A stretch of DNA of 64,000 nt, taken from Perkinsus marinus ATCC 50983 (taxonomy: Eukaryota; Perkinsozoa; Perkinsida; Perkinsidae). Both the position numbers and the translations under genes were made by a program. Location of the stretch: contig NW_003202385.1 in NCBI RefSeq assembly GCF_000006405.1, forward strand, positions 461,675-525,674. Direction: 5' to 3'. The notes under the pieces were generated by a model. The model was not told the origin of the DNA. It was given only the letters and a program-made list of their open reading frames with translations, and searched no databases. Of the stretch, positions 11,947 to 22,021 are shown piece by piece. Within the stretch, counting starts at the first letter, position 1. Each line of letters opens with the position of its first letter.

Positions 11947-13450
11947 CTACATGCTGCCGATCAATTGATCGACAAGACACATTCTGCAATATACTGCCGA
12001 ACATCCGCATCTCCAATAGAGAGTAATGTCGGAGGCGTCCACATCTTCCATGCACGAGATACATTTTATACTAGGTAATTCAGCAGTCCACTTGTAGATA
12101 GCGGTCCCAATACAACCATGAATGTCAGTATTACCGATGGGCACTTGTTCGCCCCCGAACTCGAAGGCCGCATTCAACTCCAATGAACCATATTCACACT
12201 TAATTACTTTTTCAACAACCCTCTCGGAATAGTCTTTACCCAGAGCAAATACGAACTTGGGAACCGTAACCGTGACGAAATCGAAGTCGCCAGGGTACCC
12301 CGTCACACCGCCTTGCAAACGACCCAATAAGTCTTCCTTCCTTGGTGAGCTAAGATGAGCACTGGAGTCCACAACATTGATTAGTTTCGACCGCAGTTTT
12401 TCCCAAATTCCCTGAGCACTGTAATGGACACCCCAAAGGCTTTGGACTGCTTCCTCCACTATCCCTGCAACTCTGCTTTCAACGGCCTCCAATATGACCA
12501 AAGCAGATGACGAGTCAATTTGAAAGTGTGGTTCCAACGCTAACCACATGAGAGGCTCGCGTCTCCAAGAGGCCAGACGCCCTCCAGCTTGCAAGTCAAC
12601 TGTGCTCAAACCCAGCTTTCGCTTCAACAGCGCATTAATATCGTTCCTGACCACCTGAGAATACATCACAATTACTCAACCGCCCGAACTTATCGCAGCA
12701 AATCGCACTTTAGTCCTAGCCTCCGAGACCCGCGAGTTCATGAATCTCATCAAATCATAACCGGCGAAGTCGCCAACTTCCACCACCTCTCCCTCATATA
12801 TGCCGAAATTACGCTTAACGTAACTGATAGATTTCAGAATACAAGGAGATGGATTGCACTAGTCACTACTTCACCATCCCCACCGACGTTTGTTGTTGCC
12901 CTGTATTATTCCACAACTGCTCGATGGCACCCCGAGAAGGTTACGGCTTGCAAGGTGATATGAGATCCTAAAAAATTTCTCCTAACAATCCAATTTAAGG
13001 TGCAACTTTATCAAACAAATAACAAGTAACAGCCAGCGTTACTTAGCAATATATACTTACATTCATGAGGCGCGCTGACTCTGTTCCGTTCGATATACAC
13101 TTGATTTTAAGTTTTCGAAACGCGGGAATCAAGTGCTCAATAACTGTACTATTTCCTCGGAACCTTTTCCGTTGACGCTCGCAACGATGGCATACATAAC
13201 GCTGCGATGAAGTAAAATCCACAGCCTCATCGGCACACCCTGCAATATGGATTCTCATACCACACGAGTCACAATCGGCCATCGCCCCAAAGTCGCTCCC
13301 GCGATTGCAAATATGACAGCAGATTGGTTTAGGTATAGGAACCAAATAACGCAAACTGATAATGAAAAAATTTCCCATTGGAAGACAAGCAAACAATGTT
13401 ACGGCGAGTAATGTAAAACAATATGAGTGACGACTTCGCTCCGCCGTCAA
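11947..13450 (-). CDS. MULE-borne PHD-finger and RING-like protein, or N-terminal part of the transposase
   Basis: Two exons join in phase: 13450-13061 (donor AAT|GTAAGT) and 12654-11947 (acceptor TATTCTCAG). The intron is 406 nt, long for this window. Exon 1 encodes a PHD finger: CHIC, then CDSC, then H-x4-C, then CHRC, the C4HC3 pattern of histone-tail readers. Exon 2 has no recognised fold except its end, with CISCMED, then WRCGC and CRMC, a RING- or PHD-like cysteine cluster just before the stop. It lies directly upstream of the transposase and within the element borders, so it belongs to the mobile element. It may be a separate accessory protein or the N-terminus of one long transposase; I found no in-phase splice linking them. 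The start codon is uncertain. Confidence 0.6.
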
Positions 13451-13763
13451 ACGATCAAAACGCCACGTTACTTATCGCGATTGCTGTTATGTATGAAAAG
13501 GGCAACGGACAAAAGAGCACTCGAAATACATAACCGCATACAAACTTTATACAAAACAGCATCTGCGATTTCATAATAACACATTTTTTGTAAATAAGAG
13601 CGCAGCCGCTCTTTTGACAGTGCGATTTATTTTTGTGCTGTAATGGTTACCTGCGACCTTTAGTTGTAGAATACCGCACTTCTGCGGTTCTGTACGTCAA
13701 ACTACTATTACAGCACATCGCACTTTTTTCTGCTCTTTCTCGTGTGCTGTTTTCCATGGTAGC

Positions 13764-13772
13764 CATATGGAT
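13764..13772 (+). repeat. Right target-site duplication of MULE
   Basis: Copy of catatggat matching 9,522-9,530; see the MULE entry. Confidence 0.7.
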
Positions 13773-13814
13773 GACCGCTGGGTGCAATGGATGGAATGTG
13801 TTAGAGATACTAGC

Positions 13815-13834
13815 AGAACCCGTCGCTTCGCTCC
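13815..13834 (+). repeat. Dispersed 20-bp word, copy 1 (hairpin-forming)
   Basis: agaacccgtcgcttcgctcc is repeated exactly at 14,722-14,741. Here it is followed by ggggttct, so gaaccc and ggggttc can pair as a small hairpin; the next bases (ctcgctgacgctcg) carry on the gc-tcg rhythm. Confidence 0.8.
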
Positions 13835-14721
13835 GGGGTTCTCTAGCTCGCTGACGCTCGGGGGTGTAAGCGATATGTTAAGATACACCAGTTAAATTAT
13901 GTCCTTGTTGCACTGAATCGAGAACGTAGACCTATGTGTCCTTGGAAGTCTCAGGCTGAGATGAAAAGATCAATGTTATACGGAGCGTGCCACTTTTTCA
14001 AGTAAGTCACGAGATTTTCGATTTCTTTTCCAACAAGGACAATTCCCTCTGAAATTGGAGCACTCGATACCCAGTCACATAGCGGATACCATATTAAGAG
14101 GAATAGGTGACACTCGTAACCGTAACGGTTAAACCATTCCATAGATATTCAGACAAGCGCCCATTCTGACCGCTCTCAACCGTGCCAGTTTCTTACGCAA
14201 CAATCACCGTACTATGCCACGCTCCTTATTCATTCTCAAGCTAACACTTTCGGAGTAACTTGAGAACACGATTCTGCTAGCGGATCGTATGATAGCAAGG
14301 ACACAACATAGAGTCGCTCAGAGCCGCCCGCTCTGGAGCACAATCTAATCATTAGATGTTACTAACATCATGTTAGTGTGGATGATATGAGATAGTAGCT
14401 AGCACATGGTGATTCACATGCGACTGTATGCTATACTGAACTCTGTCCAGTCATATGAACACACGATACAACAGAGTCGTCGAAAACTCAGCTTGATAGT
14501 ACACTGCATTGAATAGATTGAAGCGAGTCGGGCAAACGATGATGGACTTAAGTACTTAATCGGGTAGTAGCAAGTCGAACTCCGGATACGAACTTCATAA
14601 ACCGGATGGGTCTTCATGAATTGCAGATCAAGATGGCGAATCATTCCCTCATGCAGGCTCTACTGTATATCCATGTTGAGTTTAGCCTTTAAACTCATCT
14701 GACTTAGAGTCTCCAAGTTAG

Positions 14722-14741
14722 AGAACCCGTCGCTTCGCTCC
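14722..14741 (+). repeat. Dispersed 20-bp word, copy 2
   Basis: Exact copy of 13,815-13,834, about 907 bp downstream, without the strong downstream pairing partner. Confidence 0.8.
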
Positions 14742-14799
14742 AGAACTCTCAATCTCGTTTTTGCTCAGAGTAGAAGCAGACAGTGAGTGGAACCCTAAG

Positions 14800-15520
14800 G
14801 CCTATTTCACAAGAAACGCTCCTTAAGGTGCACCTTTAATTTAGGAGCAAGGGACAAGGAGACTTACACCTTACGCGAGGTGCTTTCACTATAGTTGCAC
14901 CTCGTGCTCCGTACTGAGGTCCGCGAGGTGCATCTTCAGCTCAAGAGTATAGAGCATACCGGCGCGTATGAAAAAGTCGACGCAGTGCTCCGATGAAGCT
15001 CAAAAATAAGGTTATGGTCATTGAGTACAGCAAACTCAAAAACACTACCATCAACTCGCTCGAGAACAATCGGTCATCACCGTAAAACTCTAAAGCGCCA
15101 AGTCGAATATGCAATTGCAAGTCTAATTGCTTGGTTCAGGGACAGAACATCCGCGTACGAGTGTCTCGCCGCGAGACGCGTGGTCTGGCGGGGAAGAGCG
15201 GAGCGAACAACCGAGAATGGTAAGGCCGGTGCGATAAAGTGCCATAATGTACCACCGGAGCAGTTTCACGGCGCCAAGGAGGGGGCTTGAAATATCTCTT
15301 ATGAAATAGCCTTACGTGGGGAGACTCTCCCTGCTCCTTGTAGGGTAAGGACTCCCTACTAAGGAGCCTTACGGTGAGGAGCCTAGTGACACCTTACCTC
15401 ACTCCTACCCCGCAAATCGTAAGAATGTAAAAGTACCTTGCAACGAAACCGTAAGGTACCTCACAATTGTTGCTCCTTATGAGGGCTTGTGAAATAGCCT
15501 CCTAACGATGCGGGAAAATT
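14800..15520. repeat. Cluster of ccttacg/cgtaagg and gcgaggtgc words
   Basis: The words cctta(c/a), gtaagg, ggtgca and ctcctta recur many times in both orientations, for example ccttaaggtgcacctt near 14,821, acaccttacgcgaggtgc near 14,870, and ggagccttacggtgagg plus ccgtaaggtacc between 15,360 and 15,460. The result is strongly self-complementary sequence. No coding content is evident. This could be decayed inverted-repeat transposon debris. Confidence 0.5.
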
Positions 15521-15825
15521 ATAGCGTTGTGTGTGTTCTCCTGAAGATCGGGAGTTAGGATCTGATGCGAGAGATATAGTGGCAGCAAGTAGTCTATTAC
15601 AAAGAATTTCGTAAAACGATAAGGGATTACTTAAATAGGACTTTCATACTGCAGCGAGCATTCGCTGTAGAGCACACGTTGACTGGAGAGTATATTGCGT
15701 ATGTGTGACATAAGAAGCGAGCCATGGAAACAGGTTTATAAGAATTCCTGAAAGGTATTGAAATCGCTATACTCCTACTGAGGTGCTAATCGTCTTTGAA
15801 ACATCCCTTGTATCCCAAAGCCATA

Positions 15826-15903
15826 AGGTCCAGCAGGTAATGGACCTTAGCCGGTAGCTTAGCTACCTTAGCCGGCTACCTGCGGCTACCTTAGCAGGTA
15901 GCC
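15826..15903. repeat. Nested inverted repeats built on gctacc/ggtagc
   Basis: Three adjacent hairpins are visible: aggtcca/tggacct at the left edge, ggtagc-tta-gctacc at 15,853-15,867, and ggctacctgc (15,874-15,883) pairing exactly with gcaggtagcc (15,894-15,903). The word ctacctta also repeats directly. Confidence 0.8.
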
Positions 15904-16269
15904 GAGACACAGATATGGACTGCGACTTCACGAGAGAGTACCGAATCACATGATGAACATTTCACAATCATACGACCAAGAGAGTGAGGTTAAATATCTT
16001 CATTGAGATAGAAAAATCGTCAATCGCAAAAACGGTTGCAAGTGAACAGTATCGGCTTCGGGGTGAAACAGACGTATTATTCGAATCGAATAATTCGATG
16101 GATTTTACTACCCTCTCTTCTATTACCAATTGGTCTTGTGTTGTCAAGTGTTGACTGCCACTTGTAACCCACGCATATGGGAGGTTTGATTATATCGAAT
16201 ACGCGAATGACACACTCGGAATGAGGATTGTTGGGTGACAGTGTGGGTTGTATCATCCAAATCAGATGC

Positions 16270-17540
16270 ATCACTATGTAGCAAATGATCATAAATTACA
16301 TCGGCTGTGTCACGATTAGCGGCAATGTCTTGAGAGTGAAGAGTAGTTTTTGCGGATACCTAAGAATGGTGCATGACTGGAAACGGCACATGATCGACAT
16401 CAGTAAGAGTCGGTGATAAGAATGAGTGAACCCTCACAAACGGATCGGCTGATGATCTGGAGGTACAACAGAGTCGTAGGACGTTCGTCACCACGTCGTT
16501 AGTATCGAATGGTAGGGTGATGATGCAGTTGATGCCATGAAAGGAGCGTTATTATGTAGAAAAGAGTGGCATGTGTAGATGCAAGTACCTCAGCAGTATC
16601 ACGATCAGTAATTAACTCTTGAGGGTGAAAATTGAACACTACGTCATGAATACGAAAGTAGACGTAGAACACTTGACGGATGAAAGTAGATTGTAGGATA
16701 ACCAAGTCGTTCGTAATGCCTACAATACAGGTGTTATTGAGTAAAGAAGGATAACATATGTAAATGTGAGTGCTTCAGCAGTAAAACGACGAAGCATAAA
16801 GTATTGCAGGTGCGAAGTACTCCGTATGGAAACCTCAGTGAATTGCATGGTTAGAAGCGGTCAAAGCTTGACATGTATAAACCCTACCAACACATCTGTT
16901 GGCAGTGGGAGAGAGGCGGTGGAGTTTTGAGAGAGAGAGAGAGAGTGATGTGACATAAAATATAGAAATTATACTTCACATCACAGACTGTGGACAGTGA
17001 ATGTCGTGAATTTTTGGCACAGTGTACATCGGCGCATGTTCAATGTGGTAGAAATCTCCATGAAAACTGAACGTGCTAGTGAGAAAAAAGCGTATGACAC
17101 AAAGCTATCGTATGGTAAAAGATTAATAAGTGTTTAGTAGGTATTAAGGGTGTAAAGCTGATCAGATAGAGAAAAGGCATTATTCTTGCTGTGAATAATT
17201 TCCTGTAACGTTTTAACACAAGGTACATCGGCGCATATCTATTAGGGTCGATCTTACGAATACGGCTACAGTAAGTGATACGGAAAAGGCAGTTCTTGAT
17301 AGAATGGAAGTGTACCAGGTATACGGCGAACATGATATATGTAGGGGTGTTGACAGTGAGACACAATCTGGAAGGAACCGAAAACAGGCGCGGAAACGAT
17401 TGTGAATTAATTACTCGGAGCAAATTTTTGTGACGGTTTAACACATCTAAATCGTTTTGATCGATCACGCTATGCAAGAGATACTGTGAATCATAGGGAG
17501 CTTCGTCGCACGACAAATGTAGTACTGGATAGTCTCAATG
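16270..17540. repeat. Diverged tandem repeats, about 190-220 bp period
   Basis: Related segments recur in the same orientation. gtgaatttttggcacagtgt near 17,007, tttcctgtaacgttttaaca near 17,200 and ttttgtgacggtttaacaca near 17,430 align, and the first two are followed by gtacatcggcgcat. A second set links gcaagtacctcagcagta near 16,579 with gtgagtgcttcagcagtaaa near 16,762. Units are well diverged, so borders are estimates. A 146-codon minus-strand frame inside has no recognisable domain and is probably fortuitous. Confidence 0.5.
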
Positions 17541-19041
17541 GCATGTAAGGTATCCAGAGAAAATCAGACGCGGATATGACAAACCAAGAACGGAGTCAAC
17601 TTTTTGACGCACGATTTGTTCACTCCTATTAGTATATAGTAGAGATTAGAGCGCGCCAATGTATATGCGTACATATTATGTTGATCGATCATTACGAGTT
17701 AGCTATAGTCTTAAGGTTCCCCTTTTCCCATATATCGGTCCATACCGATCTGTCCTGTTCGTCAGTTGCGGGCTGGCCTTCTATCGTTAGTTCTCTACGT
17801 CTCCCTCAACAGAATGCATACCACTCGAGTTCAAACTATTCAAGTCATGGACATTTCCCATAGGGCATAGCTTGGAGCACTTACACTTGGCGAGCGTGCG
17901 GTCTTTGTCTACTCGAAGTACATACGCGCCTGAGAAAATATCACAGGGGCGCTGAGAGGCAAAATCAACAAACGCTTTCTCAGTTGGTCTGTCGCCGAGC
18001 AACTGCGGGCGCTTGGTATCCACCTAGAGCTGTGATACACTCCTCCAGAGTAATGGGAACTCAAAAGCTGACTCTAGGGCTCTTACGGCAGTCTACGTCA
18101 CACTCAGTTTGCCTCTAAGAGTGTTCCATTATCCCAAATTCCCCCGTCACAGGCGGTATGGTGACAGCAGACGGTAACGGTGTTGAAAAAATCATATGGA
18201 GAAGACGTGCATGCTCTAGGTCGATCCCTCTGGCACTTCCTCGCTACGGGTGGTAGTAGTTGTGCGCATGCAGAATAAAACTGTGTGGTAAAGAATGCTC
18301 AGTGAAAAAGCTTCGCATATACTAATGTCAAGTAAAGTCCTCAGATTCGTTAGTATGTAAACCGTCGACTGAGCAAGGAGTTGAAAGCCCTCCCACTAGA
18401 AGAGAGCTCTGAGTGCTCACGGGCACACTGGACATAGTTCTGGGCCGAACTCTGCTTGTTCCCACATGGGTCCACTGAGGACAGAGTCTCCATTGTTCTA
18501 TTGATCGTCAGTTTTGTGGTTCAACATTGGAAAGTTCCCTTAACGCCGTCATGATTCATGACTGACAATGTCCACTCTACTCACTTCATACCTTCTCAAA
18601 TAGATTCAACCTGTTCAGCTACACTTCACTTGACTCGCCTGTTTCGGGTGATCGGATCGTTGATGATACTCTGCAGTATGAGGCGACGAACCCACTTCCA
18701 AGCAGTGTTGAGTTGGCTTCCCTCAGCCGCGCACAATTTGCATACCTTCCTACACTACTTGCAAGTTGACTTTTTCATAGATCTCGATCTCCCATTCCCG
18801 TGTATAGATAATCCCGACATGCGATTGGAGACTAGAATGACGATTGTTGGGAGTGGTCACGGTTTACCGTCTTCCGGGCTTGACCGTCAATCAATAGACG
18901 GCGTCAAGTATCGTCGACGATTTCCGCGTGAGTGACGCCCTCAATGTACGCGTGCACACTTCGTCTCTGGGACGATGCGTTCCAAGCAGCACGTGCCTTC
19001 CAAGCGCCTTCAAAGCCGCGGCTTGAGTAGTTACGGGTCTT
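17541..19041. other. No confident gene; 5' flank of CCCH paralogue 2
   Basis: A 125-codon plus-strand frame at 18,558-18,935 lacks any motif. The sequence just before 19,058 (tatgctctttgttgcag) looks like a 3' splice site, so an upstream non-coding or short coding exon of the CCCH gene may lie here. Confidence 0.45.
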
Positions 19042-19854
19042 ATGCTCTTTGTTGCAGATCTGTGTACTCACATGGCCAGGGATCTCGTCATGCAGTGGAT
19101 CCCACAATCTGCTACCTACGATGCCAAGGAGGCTTCCTCGAACGACAAAGGTGCACCACGGGCCAGGCCTTCGTCATCATCAGCGGCAAACACCAAGGAA
19201 CAGTCTTATAAGACCAAACTTTGTGTATTTTATGCTCTTCAGGGGTATTGCATTCATGGTGACAACTGCACTTATGCCCACGGTATAGATGACTTGGTAT
19301 CGCCTGCCGCGTTGCTCACCTCTCCTCCTCCCATCATTGATGCCTCTCGAAACGCCGCATCGAGAGCGAGTCAGTCTGCTGTCCCCGTAGTAGCGTTCCC
19401 TGCAGCACTCGATCGGGGTGGCCTTCATGAGACGCAGGAGCCGTATGAAGGAATAGAGTCTTCTCGGCGGTGGTCGTCCCGGTCGGTCGTCGTCTCTGCG
19501 GAATCCGGCCGTGAAGGACGAACAAGACCCCTGAAGTATCCGGAATCGGAGCCCTCTATTGGAAGACGATGGACTACCTCGAACATCAGAGGCTCCGCAC
19601 CTCCTGACCTTTTGTTCAATGAGCCCTACTCCGGTTTTGTAGAGGAGAGCTTCCTTCCCAGCGCATCGGCCCTTCCCACAAGCCATATTGAGCTCAACAA
19701 CGGCAGTTGTTCGTTTGAACAGTCTCCTGAGGAGTCGTCTGGGAGCCGTGGTGATGATCATGATCATGCTCAGCTTTCCCAAAGCGGAAATGTTCCACCA
19801 CAGCTCTTACTCGAAGTTCTAGACGTGCTCCGTGGATACTCTACACCTGATTGA
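19042..19854 (+). CDS. CCCH zinc-finger protein (paralogue 2)
   Basis: ORF of 270 aa if the first ATG (19,042) is used, or 260 aa from the next one at 19,072. I favour 19,072, because gttgcag just before it could be a 3' splice site and the first ten residues have no counterpart in the paralogue. The CCCH finger is KLC-x8-C-x5-C-x3-H (core IHGDNCTYAHG), nearly identical to paralogue 1 at 7,986, as is the flanking YKTKLCVF and the following IDDLVS. Shared downstream features are GRRWTT, a PPDLL motif and EESFLPS. The C-terminus ends in an acidic DDHDHAQ stretch and a LLLEVLDVLRG helix. Likely an RNA-binding regulator. Its last 35 or so codons and 3' UTR are duplicated just downstream. Confidence 0.82.
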   Translation: MLFVADLCTHMARDLVMQWIPQSATYDAKEASSNDKGAPRARPSSSSAANTKEQSYKTKLCVFYALQGYCIHGDNCTYAHGIDDLVSPAALLTSPPPIIDASRNAASRASQSAVPVVAFPAALDRGGLHETQEPYEGIESSRRWSSRSVVVSAESGREGRTRPLKYPESEPSIGRRWTTSNIRGSAPPDLLFNEPYSGFVEESFLPSASALPTSHIELNNGSCSFEQSPEESSGSRGDDHDHAQLSQSGNVPPQLLLEVLDVLRGYSTPD

Positions 19855-20170
19855 ATTCTACTAATGGTCAGGCAACCATAGCTCTGAGTGTTATATTGCT
19901 ATTGCTATGCTAGTGATGGTTGTTTAGCTGCGATTCCTGCGCTATCGCAACCTGCACTATTGCTACTTTTCGTTCGAACTTGGCGATCTATTTGATTTTT
20001 TTCCAGCTGTGTAGTGTGGATCATTTGTTGACATTCCTACCCATTCTTACCCATCAGGCCTCCACGATCACAGTGACTGCTTTCAAAGGCTTGATTCACT
20101 CCCGCTGTGTTCTCTCCGCATGTAACATTTGCTGTCCGAGTGAGGTCACCAATTTGAAAATTCTTGTTCT
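19747..20170 (+). repeat. Tandem duplication, copy A (3' end of CCCH paralogue 2)
   Basis: Covers the last codons, the stop and the 3' flank. Long matches with 20,185-20,600 include gctcagctttcccaaag, cagctcttactcgaagttct, gtcaggcaaccatagctctg and acatttgctgtccgagtgag, in the same order and spacing. Confidence 0.9.
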
Positions 20171-20288
20171 TCTTTTTTGGAGCTGGGATGAGGATGATGA
20201 TGCTCAGCTTTCCCAAAGTGGAACTGCTACACCACAGCTCTTACTCGAAGTTCTAGATTCGCTCTGTGGGTACTCTACACCTGGTTAA
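20160..20288 (+). pseudogene. Duplicated CCCH C-terminal exon fragment (or alternative last exon)
   Basis: The sequence encodes DDDAQLSQSGTATPQ and LLLEVLDSLCGYSTPG then a stop, matching the C-terminus of the CCCH protein just upstream. The frame is conserved to the stop codon. It is preceded by cttgttcttcttttttggag, a strong polypyrimidine tract followed by AG, so it could be spliced as an alternative terminal exon. Without a finger of its own it is otherwise a dead fragment. Confidence 0.6.
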
Positions 20289-20600
20289 ATTCTACTAACC
20301 GTCAGGCAACCATAGCTCTGAGTGGTGTTTTACTATTACTATACTAGTGGAGGTTGTTTAGCTGCGATTGCTGCGCTTATCGCAACCTGCACTATTGCTA
20401 CTATTTGTTTGGACTTGACGAGCTATTTGATTTTTTTCGTGGCTGTGTAGTCTGAATCGTTTGTCGACTCCTACCCATTAAGCCTCCAGCATTACAGTGA
20501 TGGCTTCCCAAGGCTTGATGCACTCTCCTCCGTTCTCTTCGCATGTGACATTTGCTGTCCGAGTGAGGCCACCGGAAAATCTAGTTCATCTTTCTTACGC
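20185..20600 (+). repeat. Tandem duplication, copy B
   Basis: Second copy of 19,747-20,170, with scattered substitutions and a few small indels. Confidence 0.9.
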
Positions 20601-21856
20601 GAAACTTCGTCTATTATTTGTCTTCTATGCAAAGGCTTCCTCTCGATAACCACATCACATCGTGAGCTGTGTCTTTTAGTTCGTCCGGCTACACCAGGCT
20701 AGAGTTGGTGATTCTTACTATCGGTATGGAGAGACGTCCTATTCGATGCTGCGGTATCGTTTACTTTTTATCCCGATAGTAAATTTCGCGATCCTTGTCT
20801 CCACGCAATGTCGTCGGAGACTTCGTCGGTACTCGTGGCGTGCTGTATAGCAAGAGTCGAGAAATTCTACTATCAACTATCCGGACAACGACAGACTTTT
20901 CTATGCTCACTGAGGGTTGTCTTATAGATTTTGATTCAGGGATGATGATCACCTTCAGTGACGCTCATTCCTCATCAATGGCCACTTCTCGAACCTCGAG
21001 CCTGGAACACTGTACTACAGTGTTCCACAGTACTACAGTGACTACAGTGACTGTAGTCGTCCCAGCTTTGTTCACGACATTGAAGGTAAGTTTGTGAGAC
21101 TAAAATCTGCAACAGGAAGCTCATGGCCGAAGAGCAGCTGTCATTCACTGCTCCCGCAACCGTGGTTTCGCCATTGGTTATTGGTGTAGTGTGCACACTT
21201 TCTTGGAGGTCGGGCAAATAGGAGTTCGTTTCTGTACGACTAGCATCGTGAGTCACGATGGCCACGATTCGTGACCACTACAACTCTATTCATCAGGGCG
21301 TGAATCTAACCCGGTCATTGCGGTTTCGGACCTATTCCTCCGTCGACAGAACTTCTGTTACACAAGCGTTCAATTCCGCTGCCTGATCCTTGGTGGCCCC
21401 TTTCTTGCCCACGATGTTGCCGACCAGGAGTCATGTCGTCTGGCCCATGTGTGAATCTCTATTCACGTGGCTCGCATTCACGTGGCTCGCAAATACGCAG
21501 GCTCGTATTTTATGTCAAATTCTATCCCAGAGCTCACTAGTCTGAATCTATGATCGAAATTATACATCTGACATATGACGTTATACTCAGGCGTGATTTC
21601 CTGGCTGATCCTGCACCTGCATCAACCGACCAGGCTCCGCGTGCAACATCACGATATTTGGCTCTTGATTCTGGATCGAATTCGTGATTCGGGCGTAGAT
21701 CCTAGGTTCGAATCTCAGGCAAGGCTTTTTGCGCAAATGCTACTCAGGTCAGCACATGCTTGAATCATGAGTCAAAGCTTGAGTATGATCGCTACAGGAG
21801 TCCTATAACAGAACTGAGCAGAAAATTCTACGACGCGCGGTTTCGATCTTTGGGGA
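20601..21856. other. No recognisable gene
   Basis: Spacer before the LTR element. Words such as ttcgtgattc and tcatgagtcaaagc recur loosely here and at 28.1-28.5 kb, but no unit can be defined. Confidence 0.5.
21004..21058. repeat. Pair of near-perfect palindromes
   Basis: ggaacactgta/tacagtgttcc at 21,004-21,026 has 11-bp perfect arms around one base. gactacagt/actgtagtc at 21,040-21,058 has 9-bp perfect arms around one base. They share the ctacagtg core. Confidence 0.9.
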
Positions 21857-22021
21857 TATTGAGGATTGACGAGCCCGGTCTTGCTTTGTTCGTGCGTGCA
21901 GTCCTGTGTACGTGCGTGCCCCGCAATTGATGGTGTTTTTTCCCTGAGCCATTATATTAAATGACATTGATACGCTCAATCTCAGTTTCACAACCGTAAA
22001 CTTGTCTACTCGTTGTTAATA
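21857..22021 (+). repeat. 5' LTR (165 bp)
   Basis: Identical to 27,587-27,751. It contains ccattatattaaatg, a possible TATA-type element. Its final base is the A of the gag ATG. Confidence 0.93.

Larger units (their letters stand above)
9531..13763 (-). mobile_element. Mutator-like element (MULE), about 4.2 kb
   Basis: A DNA transposon bounded by the 9-bp duplication catatggat. Its ends are imperfect inverted repeats: the left end contains AAAACAGCACA about 11 bp in, and the right end read on the other strand contains AAAACAGCACA after a similar leader (TAC-x-AT in both). Both subterminal regions (about 9,540-9,900 and 13,500-13,750) are rich in aacagc, cgcact and gctctttt words, which suggests longer decayed terminal repeats. 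Inside, on the minus strand, are a FLYWCH/MULE transposase and an upstream PHD/RING-like ORF. The element lies between two unrelated genes. Whether it can still move is unclear because the last transposase intron does not join in phase. Confidence 0.75.
13773..14799. other. No recognisable gene
   Basis: Spacer with short frames only. It contains both copies of a 20-bp identical word listed next. Confidence 0.55.

Noticed and set aside
17076-17516. 146-codon minus-strand ORF
   Set aside because: It spans the diverged tandem repeats, shows no motif, and its repeats are better explained at DNA level.
18558-18935. 125-codon plus-strand ORF before CCCH paralogue 2
   Set aside because: No recognised motif or splice support; could be UTR-associated but not callable.
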